Of a DNA stretch of 64,000 nucleotides, positions 58,220 to 64,000 are shown piece after piece. How positions within the stretch are numbered: the stretch's first letter is position 1; each line of letters starts with the position of its first letter. The notes under the pieces were generated by a model. The model was not told where the DNA came from. It searched no databases and was given only the letters and a program-made list of their open reading frames with translations. A program made the position numbers and the translations under genes. Origin of the DNA: Candidatus Woesearchaeota archaeon (GTDB taxonomy: Archaea; Nanobdellota; Nanobdellia; Woesearchaeales; ARS49). The DNA is taken from contig JAGVZE010000013.1 of the NCBI GenBank assembly GCA_018302815.1, positions 1 to 64,000 of the forward strand, read 5' to 3'.

Positions 58220-58939
58220 ATGAGATACCTTGCAGTCATCTTATTGATGCTCATCGCGTGCGGAGCGCAAGCGCCGATCGAATCCAATCAAACTATTGAG
58301 AATCACGGCACAGACAACATAACTAATGAAACACCGCCTGAAAGCGTGCGCTGCACACAAGATGTCCGCGAATGCCCAGATGGAAGCTTTGCCGCGCGCG
58401 AACCGCCAAAATGCGAATTCAAAGAATGCCCAGCAAGCGCGCCAAAAGCAGAACTAGCCCAAACGGAGGAAACCACCATGAACACAATGATCGAAATGGA
58501 AACCACACTAGGAAAGATGAAAATCAAACTCTACGATGACAAAGCGCCAAAAACAGTCGAGAATTTCAAAACACTCGTTTCAAAAGGATTCTACGACGGC
58601 ACAATATTCCACCGAGTAATCAAAAACTTCATGATACAAGGAGGAGACCCAACCGGCACGGGAATGGGCGGCCCAGGATACGAAATCAAAGACGAATTCA
58701 GCCCAGGCTTGAAACACAACAAGAAAGGAATACTGTCAATGGCAAACGCAGGACCAAACACAGGAGGATCACAATTCTTCATCACGCTAGCAGCTACGCC
58801 ATGGCTTGATGGCAAACACGCAATCTTCGGAGAACTAGTCGAAGGCGTGGACGTGCTTGACAAAATAGGAAGCACGCCAACAAGTTCAGGCGATAAACCA
58901 AAGACAGAAGTCAAGATAATCAAAGCCAAACTAGTATAA
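58220..58939 (+). CDS. Lipoprotein cyclophilin-type peptidyl-prolyl isomerase
   Basis: A 239-residue protein. Lipobox [12 protein letters not shown], then a linker with the CPDGS unit ([18 protein letters not shown], closing with ECP), then a cyclophilin domain (residues 90-239) with [20 protein letters not shown] (catalytic Arg), GGSQFFITL and [12 protein letters not shown] (Trp retained). It assists folding of secreted proteins on the outer surface. The CPDGS unit is shared with the Cys-rich lipoprotein at 43486, pointing to a common surface partner. Confidence 0.92.
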   Translation: MRYLAVILLMLIACGAQAPIESNQTIENHGTDNITNETPPESVRCTQDVRECPDGSFAAREPPKCEFKECPASAPKAELAQTEETTMNTMIEMETTLGKMKIKLYDDKAPKTVENFKTLVSKGFYDGTIFHRVIKNFMIQGGDPTGTGMGGPGYEIKDEFSPGLKHNKKGILSMANAGPNTGGSQFFITLAATPWLDGKHAIFGELVEGVDVLDKIGSTPTSSGDKPKTEVKIIKAKLV

Positions 58940-58972
58940 TCCTATTTTAATTAATTTTTATTCAATTCTTTG
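58940..58972 (+). terminator. T-rich probable terminator after the cyclophilin gene
   Basis: TCCTATTTTAATTAATTTTTATTC follows the stop directly, with repeated T runs and no GC hairpin. The rest of the 93-base gap to 59033 shows no other element. Confidence 0.4.
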
Positions 58973-59032
58973 ATGATATGAAGTTATCGACGATAAAGTT
59001 TGCACTCTCATATGTAAACATAGGTAAGACAT

Positions 59033-59710
59033 ATGATATTAGAATTCACTTCTCTGAAACACCGAAATGAATTTAAAACTAACACGCAGAAGCGCCAGAT
59101 AATGCTTGATTTGATACTAGACTATATTTCAGGGCCGCCGATTCTACGATCCAATATGAGTCCAGAAGAGATTCTAGATACAATCCACACTGAACTAGTC
59201 AGATACCCTGATTACACAATTGAATTCAACGAAAGCATCTACCGAAATGACGAAGACGGACCTAATGGAGTCATTGCTGAAATCGGAAGCGATTACGATT
59301 ATTGCAAAGGCACCCGCACAGGATATATGCGATACGAACGATTTCACATCATGACTGGCAACTGGGCGATAGGAAAAGGAGACCCTTGCGGAGATTACTG
59401 TGTTTCTGGAGATTATACTAAAGACCTCATCGCTATTCCCGTCAATGCTGGCTTGTTCAGAACAAAAAACAATGTTCGAAACCAGATCATCAAAAGACTC
59501 CAGCCAAAAATACCCCGACCATTTGTCTATTCACTGTTGATTTTACAGACTAACCGAGGCTTAACAATACCAAACCACGGAATATTCACAACAGATCTAA
59601 AAAGCGCACCAATCGATCTTGAAAACCATAGACTTCCCTGCGGAAAATACGAAGGCGCAGTTGCAGACATACTTCTTGGCAAAATGAAACGCGCGATGCT
59701 GAAGATTTAA
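59033..59710 (+). CDS. Hypothetical protein
   Basis: A 225-residue soluble protein with no recognised family. It has a Tyr/Gly-rich acidic centre (IAEIGSDYDYCKGTRTGYM) and paired cysteines (DPCGDYCVSGDY). The plus strand here has more T than in neighbouring genes, so its composition departs from the window trend and may reflect later arrival. The stop overlaps the convergent GAPDH gene by 4 bases. The start ATG has no clear ribosome binding site; other starts further in cannot be excluded. Confidence 0.7.
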   Translation: MILEFTSLKHRNEFKTNTQKRQIMLDLILDYISGPPILRSNMSPEEILDTIHTELVRYPDYTIEFNESIYRNDEDGPNGVIAEIGSDYDYCKGTRTGYMRYERFHIMTGNWAIGKGDPCGDYCVSGDYTKDLIAIPVNAGLFRTKNNVRNQIIKRLQPKIPRPFVYSLLILQTNRGLTIPNHGIFTTDLKSAPIDLENHRLPCGKYEGAVADILLGKMKRAMLKI

Positions 59711-60696
59711 AGCAGCTTCACAACGTCAACCATCCTGCAACTGTAGCCCCACTCGTTGTCGTACCAGCCCTGAACTGAAACCATGTTGCCGTCAATAACC
59801 ATAGTCTGGTCGGCGTCAAATATGCAGCTGTTCGGGTTGTGGATTATGTCGCGGCTTACAAGCGGTTCCTCGCTATATTCGAGAATACCCTTCATATGAT
59901 ACTTCGCGACTTCGCTAAACAGCCAGTTGATCTTCTTGATATCCGCGGGCTTTTCAAGCTCGGCAACAAAATTGACAATGCTGCCGTCGGGAGTTGGAAC
60001 ACGCCAAGCAAAACCATCAAGCTTGCCTTTAAGAGCAGGGATAACCTCGCCAACAGTCTTTGCAGCGCCAGTAGTTGTTGGAATGATTGAAACTGCGGCA
60101 GAACGCGCTCTTCGCAAATCCCTGTGAGGCGCGTCAACCAAGCGCTGGTCTGCAGTGTAAGAGTGCGCGGTTGCCATAAAACCGCGCTTCACGCCGAAAT
60201 TGTCATGCAAAACTTTAACGATCGGCGCTAGGCAGTTAGTTGTGCAGCTAGCGTTGCTGACAATGTGATGCTTCTTCTTGTCGTAAAGATGCTCGTTAAC
60301 TCCTTTGACTAACGTAATGTCCGCGCCTTTGGCAGGAGCTGAAATGAGAACCTTCTTCGCGCCAGCCTTCAAGTGCAAGGACGCGCCCTCGCGCTCTGTG
60401 AAAAAACCAGTGCATTCTACAACGACGTCAATCTTGAGCGCCTTCCACGGAAGCTTTGATGGGTCTTTCTCACCCAAAACTTTAATGACCTTCTTATTCA
60501 CAATAAGATTCTTCTCATCAAAGCTAACAGGATAAGGAGAAATACCGTGAACACTGTCGTATTTTAGAAGATGAGCTAACGTCTTCGTGTCAGTCAAATC
60601 ATTTATGGCAACCCATTCTATGTCCTTATCAGTTATACCTGCCTGTAAAATCTGACGACCAATACGACCAAAACCGTTGATAGCGACACGAACCAT
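59707..60696 (-). CDS. gap: Glyceraldehyde-3-phosphate dehydrogenase, type I (bacterial/eukaryotic)
   Basis: A 329-residue type I GAPDH: MVRVAINGFGRIGRQILQAG (NAD site), catalytic SNASCTTNCLAPIVKVL, and GWYDNEWGYSCRMVD at the C-terminus. It oxidises glyceraldehyde-3-phosphate with phosphate. Most archaea use the unrelated-in-sequence type II form or GAPOR, so this is the bacterial style, in line with the class II aldolase at 28 kb. The start ATG 60696 has AGAGGTG in front. Convergent overlap of 4 bases with the hypothetical gene. Confidence 0.95.
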   Translation of the reverse strand: MVRVAINGFGRIGRQILQAGITDKDIEWVAINDLTDTKTLAHLLKYDSVHGISPYPVSFDEKNLIVNKKVIKVLGEKDPSKLPWKALKIDVVVECTGFFTEREGASLHLKAGAKKVLISAPAKGADITLVKGVNEHLYDKKKHHIVSNASCTTNCLAPIVKVLHDNFGVKRGFMATAHSYTADQRLVDAPHRDLRRARSAAVSIIPTTTGAAKTVGEVIPALKGKLDGFAWRVPTPDGSIVNFVAELEKPADIKKINWLFSEVAKYHMKGILEYSEEPLVSRDIIHNPNSCIFDADQTMVIDGNMVSVQGWYDNEWGYSCRMVDVVKLL

Positions 60697-60760
60697 ACGA
60701 ACACCTCTTTTTCTCATTTAACGACTTACAACCACCAAGAAAGAATGCTACTATTAAAAA

Positions 60761-61108
60761 CTAATCTGCCGCGCGCTTGGCTCTACGACCATACGCTTCA
60801 ACAAAACCCAAACCTGCGCCAAAAGCGATGCCCGCATAAGTAGCTACGTGCGGAAAGTAATCATTATGATTGATATCAAAAAATGACCCGATAAAACCTC
60901 CAATAAAAACTCCCCAAAACGGCTTACTCAAATCCAAACCAACATTTTTTGACTCATCATAAATCGTAAGCCCAGCTCCAGCCGCAGCGAAAAGAGGAGC
61001 GAGATAATATTGCGGAGGAATAACAGCTCCAAGAACGCCACCCTTGACAGCATTCCATGCGACACGGCTCTTGTTAATTGAAACTTTGCCTTCTAAATCA
61101 TCAGACAC
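60761..61108 (-). CDS. Small membrane protein
   Basis: About 115 residues with two or three glycine-rich hydrophobic stretches (GGVLGAVIPPQYYLAPLFAAA, GVFIGGFIGSFF, ATYAGIAFGAGLGFV). No family is recognised. A TATA-like CTTAATATAT (61131-61140) is 26 bases from a GTG at 61108, chosen as a leaderless start; the TTG two codons upstream is an alternative. Function unknown. Confidence 0.68.
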   Translation of the reverse strand: MSDDLEGKVSINKSRVAWNAVKGGVLGAVIPPQYYLAPLFAAAGAGLTIYDESKNVGLDLSKPFWGVFIGGFIGSFFDINHNDYFPHVATYAGIAFGAGLGFVEAYGRRAKRAAD

Positions 61109-61162
61109 ATTCAATAGAAAAGACAGAGAAATATATTAAGGTTCTGCAACGGATCGATTCGA

Positions 61163-62011
61163 CTAGCGCATGTCGGGGAATGCCTTTTCAATAACGTACC
61201 CTTTCTTTTGCAGCTGAACTATCTGCTCTCTTTCAAGACGAGCTACACCGATAAATGCGTCTTCATACTCGATATGCGTCCCAACACTCATGCAATCTTC
61301 ATTAACACTCTGCTCAAATGCAGCCATTGCATCTTTTATTTCCGGTTTCGCATCAAGCAGTGCTTGAATCCCCTCCTCAGTCATCGAAAGCATGTACGTA
61401 TTCGCAGGATCCTGGAATTCTTCAGCACGCGGGTCCACCTTGTTCCAGATAAAACTCACAGGCTTATCAGAATACGAGCACACGATAAGCTGTCCTGGAG
61501 ACATTTCCATACAAAGATCAAAATAAGGCAAATTATTCATATGTTCTTTGAGCGTGGATACAACAATCAATTCGTTCGGCGTCTCCACAAGACAGTTGAT
61601 AGTGATGCCATACGTGGTCGCTGGCCTTTGACCCTGAAACACTCCTATTACCATCTCTTCGCTGAAATTCGGTTGGTATTCTGGCAGGCATTTTTGAAAT
61701 TCGCCAGCCTCATCTGTGATAAAACCAAAATTCAATTTCGCATACAAATCGCCAAGCGACTGCGCATCCTTTACCACAATACCGAACGATTCTGGACTAT
61801 AGTCTCTCTCACGAAGACAATCAGAAGAAAGCGATGTCTCCGATTCATACAAAGTCGTGAACGCCACTGCAGAACCAACCGGCGCTAGAGTAGAAGAACT
61901 AACCTGAGCGATTGGTTCAACCGCCTGCTCACGAGGAGTAGGATTCTGACACGCGCTAAGACCGCCTGCCAACGCAAGACCTGCGAGGATTGATTCAAGA
62001 CGACGCATCAT
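61163..62011 (-). CDS. Lipoprotein with PrcB-like C-terminal pattern
   Basis: A 282-residue lipoprotein (lipobox GLALAGGLSACQ). The central domain has MVIGVFQGQRPATTYGITI, which resembles the PrcB_C domain that stabilises surface proteases in treponemes; the rest (acidic, six Cys) is unassigned. The match is by one motif, so moderate. Start ATG 62011 shares a base with the upstream gene's TAA (TAATG), so translation is coupled. Confidence 0.72.
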   Translation of the reverse strand: MMRRLESILAGLALAGGLSACQNPTPREQAVEPIAQVSSSTLAPVGSAVAFTTLYESETSLSSDCLRERDYSPESFGIVVKDAQSLGDLYAKLNFGFITDEAGEFQKCLPEYQPNFSEEMVIGVFQGQRPATTYGITINCLVETPNELIVVSTLKEHMNNLPYFDLCMEMSPGQLIVCSYSDKPVSFIWNKVDPRAEEFQDPANTYMLSMTEEGIQALLDAKPEIKDAMAAFEQSVNEDCMSVGTHIEYEDAFIGVARLEREQIVQLQKKGYVIEKAFPDMR

Positions 62012-62448
62012 TATCCACCACACAAACGAGTAGGAACTCTCAAATGACCAGAAAGCGATTTTAGAAACTCAGCACACTCTTTGGCAGAAGGCTCGTTCGG
62101 AACAGTTTTTTGTTCAGCCGCAGTCTTCAAAACCAAGCCATACCCTCTCACTTTCTCAAGAGCGCTGTTTGTGTTTGCTTGAAGAATCCCTTTCACTAAT
62201 TTCCCTAACCCTTGAAGCTCAGAATATCCATCGAATCCGCTAACTTCAGGACGCGGCGCTCTACAGGATTCAGGCAAACGCAAGCCATACTCTATCGCTT
62301 CAACAAGCGTGTTCGTGTGTTCCAAGTATGATGCTTGAAAACCAGAAAGCTGACCCGCAACCATGCCACGATTCAGCATAAATGACGCGTTCTCAGTGAC
62401 TTGGCTCCAGCCATTCATATTTTCAACGTGATTCGACCTATCGCACAT
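62011..62448 (-). CDS. Hypothetical helical protein
   Basis: A 145-residue soluble protein, mostly helical, with four or five cysteines and no signal peptide or recognised domain. A TATA-like element (GTTATTAAGG, near 62473) is 26 bases from the start. It is translationally coupled to the PrcB-like lipoprotein gene downstream, so it may be its cytoplasmic partner; no evidence beyond position. Confidence 0.7.
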   Translation of the reverse strand: MCDRSNHVENMNGWSQVTENASFMLNRGMVAGQLSGFQASYLEHTNTLVEAIEYGLRLPESCRAPRPEVSGFDGYSELQGLGKLVKGILQANTNSALEKVRGYGLVLKTAAEQKTVPNEPSAKECAEFLKSLSGHLRVPTRLCGG

Positions 62449-62503
62449 GAAGAAATCAGCTCACAGTCACCTTAATAACATTTTGCATACTCTAAACTAG
62501 AAA

Positions 62504-63118
62504 TCACTCGGTGAGCGACAAAACCCGCTCATGCGCCTTGACAATGTCCTTCTCTTGGACGTAGATTAAGAATTGAGGCGGGCAGACAAGAAGTTCGTGG
62601 ATGTTTATGTTCGCAAGAGCGATCTCGGCAGCTATCCTTGCCATGACTCCTTTCGTCTTGGTAGCTTTTTCAGCCACAGTCACGCTAATCTCGCTCAAAC
62701 CCTGCTCTACAACAGTATTCTTGAACGTCTTGCTGATTTTATCCGCATGATCAGACTTCACAAGAAGCTTGACCTTGTCAGTTCCAGTGACCATACGAAC
62801 ATTTGGAATCTTAAGCTCAGGAAGTTTATCTATCATCTCTGAAGGGCTCACCTGAACAGTCAAACACGCAATGTTATTAGTCGTACTCACGACAGAATCG
62901 CGGAATATGCCATGAAGAACACGCTCTTCCTCGTAATAGTTCGGCATCGGAAATCGGCGTATGCTTGAAATCACCGCGTCAAGAGAAGCAGGAAGCTTAT
63001 GTGCGTCAATTAAAAACTTAGCTAGCGCGCGCATATTAATGAGCTTTCGCTGCAAATCACGCATAATCGCGGGATCAGTTCGCATTGCGTGCCAGACTTG
63101 CTGGTTAATGCTCTCCAT
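62504..63118 (-). CDS. ACT-domain regulatory protein
   Basis: A 204-residue protein. The N-terminal 90 residues are helical with a possible winged-helix-like arrangement (MRDLQRKLINMRALAKFLID). The C-terminal portion is an ACT domain: GVMARIAAEIALANINIHEL with the terminal LIYVQEKDIVKAHERV. Related archaeal proteins are stand-alone ACT proteins of unknown target. ATG 63118 lies 29 bases from TTTTTTATAGG on the minus strand. Amino-acid sensing is likely. Confidence 0.85.
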   Translation of the reverse strand: MESINQQVWHAMRTDPAIMRDLQRKLINMRALAKFLIDAHKLPASLDAVISSIRRFPMPNYYEEERVLHGIFRDSVVSTTNNIACLTVQVSPSEMIDKLPELKIPNVRMVTGTDKVKLLVKSDHADKISKTFKNTVVEQGLSEISVTVAEKATKTKGVMARIAAEIALANINIHELLVCPPQFLIYVQEKDIVKAHERVLSLTE

Positions 63119-63245
63119 CAGTGAATGAGTAAGACACACTCCTATAAAAAACTACCGATTATGACCGATACGTGTCAAGATGAGCGTAAAATGGTGAATT
63201 TTGTCATAATTTATATAAAAATAACAACCCACTTAATATGAAAAG

Positions 63246-63866
63246 ATGGCGCAACTACAAACAACACAAACAACAGAACTCTCTGACTTACTCGATATCG
63301 CATACGCGCTGCGAAGCATCGAACAAAACCAGATAGAACCATGGATGCTTGGAAAAAACGAGCTTCTGCGGCCAAAAAATCCACACTTAGGACTTGTGAC
63401 CGCAGTACGCATGCCAGTAATCGGAGTTGAAAAACATTACGAAGTCGAAACACCTAACGAAACGTATACGTTCATTGTAATGCCAAACGAAGATGATGGA
63501 ATCACCAACAACAAAGTCGCGCTTCGCGTTTCAAAAACATACCATGAAGGACAACGAACACCCGGCGCGTTCATCAAAAGCGACCAGCACGAACTGCCTT
63601 ATCTTGTACATTGGGTAAAAAACCTGCCGATAGCCGACGTAACTTACGAAAATGCGCGCGAATTCTTCGCTAGAAACAACGGATTTGAAACAGAAGTTAG
63701 AAGACCTGAACTTAGCACATTCTACGACCAGTATACGCGAACACGCGCAGACGGAACAAAAGACACCCTTGACTGCTACGTGCGCATAGAACCTAAGCGG
63801 AAAAACGGCGAAAAAACAGTAATACTACACCTAGACATCGAAGTTGCGCCAAAAAAGATTAAATAG
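63246..63866 (+). CDS. Hypothetical soluble protein
   Basis: A 206-residue protein with no membrane segment. Strand-rich segments (HYEVETPNETYTFIVMP, LDCYVRIEPKR, VILHLDIEVAPKK) suggest a mixed beta fold, loosely CYTH-like, but I cannot place it. TATA-like ATTTATATAAAA (about 63209-63220) is upstream. It is followed by the 2-hydroxyacid dehydrogenase start. Function unknown. Confidence 0.72.
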   Translation: MAQLQTTQTTELSDLLDIAYALRSIEQNQIEPWMLGKNELLRPKNPHLGLVTAVRMPVIGVEKHYEVETPNETYTFIVMPNEDDGITNNKVALRVSKTYHEGQRTPGAFIKSDQHELPYLVHWVKNLPIADVTYENAREFFARNNGFETEVRRPELSTFYDQYTRTRADGTKDTLDCYVRIEPKRKNGEKTVILHLDIEVAPKKIK

Positions 63867-63901
63867 TCAACGAACGCTCCTCCATAACAAAAAGAGGACA
63901 A

Positions 63902-64000
63902 ATGGCAGCAATAACATTCTTTGAACTAGACCAATTCGGACTTGGCGACAAAAAAGACTACATAAAAGAACACCTAAAAAAACACAACATCACGTTCGTC
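63902..64000 (+). CDS. Probable D-2-hydroxyacid dehydrogenase, N-terminus (cut by window end)
   Basis: The 33 visible codons run from ATG 63902 to the window edge without a stop: TFFELDQFGLGDKKDY then IKEHLKKHNITFV. The pattern resembles the first strand and helix of D-isomer-specific 2-hydroxyacid dehydrogenases (lactate, phosphoglycerate), but the NAD-binding motif lies beyond the window. AGAGGA precedes the ATG, and ATTAAATAG (about 63858) is a possible promoter. Confidence 0.55.
   Translation, partial: MAAITFFELDQFGLGDKKDYIKEHLKKHNITFV

Noticed and set aside
1-64000. CRISPR array
   Set aside because: No short direct repeats with regular spacers were seen; the only repeats are the palindromic elements and short gene-end duplications.

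Overview
The window reads as gene-dense DNA of a small-genome archaeon, most likely a DPANN lineage of the Woesearchaeota/Pacearchaeota type; that placement is inference. Archaeal information-processing genes are present (eIF1A, Spt5, ribosomal protein L11, Elp3, a Dph2 homologue, NSUN-type RNA methyltransferase), start codons carry either GGTGA-type ribosome binding sites or a TATA-like box about 26 bases upstream (leaderless), and many proteins are short versions of their families. Nearly all sequence is coding, with start/stop overlaps of the ATGA and GTGA type. No rRNA, tRNA or CRISPR array was found.

Layout: 1-5.2 kb holds a broken GT2 glycosyltransferase, a methyltransferase, two four-helix SMR/ArnE-F-like proteins, an ArnT-like glycosyltransferase and a GMC-type oxidoreductase with a ferredoxin motif (envelope or lipid modification). 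5.2-15.7 kb carries base-excision repair and housekeeping genes (Ogg, endonuclease III, Nudix, SppA, short Dph2, DEDD exonuclease, a Hanks kinase, eIF1A). 15.7-18.2 kb has a small Cys-rich secreted protein, thioredoxin reductase, an FHA protein and two copies of a 153-bp palindromic element. 18.2-22.3 kb has a calcium-type P-type ATPase, a four-CBS protein and a PEBP protein. 22.4-27 kb is a glucan operon (regulator, GT4, GH57, two small related-domain proteins, PfkB kinase). 27.8-34.1 kb is sugar-phosphate metabolism (class II aldolase, RpiB, Rpe, two-subunit transketolase) with VapBC, CutA and a lipoprotein-like JAMM-motif protein. 34.1-38.3 kb has GIDE/LemA, two Nudix proteins and two RskA-like secreted proteins.

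38.4-43.5 kb is a six-gene overlapping cassette (Cys-cluster protein, membrane protein, GH15, HExxH protein, TraB/GumN-like protein, dual-specificity phosphatase) that I could not match to any known system. 43.5-48.5 kb runs on the minus strand: Cys-rich lipoprotein, SIMPL lipoprotein, membrane-anchored winged-helix regulator, debranching enzyme, GalT. 48.5-54.7 kb has Spt5, L11, a set of envelope proteins and Elp3, followed by a strongly structured 150-nt intergenic region. 54.9-64 kb has FkbM and NSUN methyltransferases, several lipoproteins (including a cyclophilin and an HExxH protein), type I GAPDH, an ACT-domain protein and the start of a probable 2-hydroxyacid dehydrogenase.

Three observations stand out. 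One small domain occurs twice in the glucan operon and again fused to the C-terminus of the transketolase beta subunit, tying glucan turnover to pentose-phosphate chemistry. A family of two-domain palindromic elements shows compensatory base changes between copies. The Dph2 homologue lacks its first domain, and a promoter sits exactly where the shortened gene would need it.
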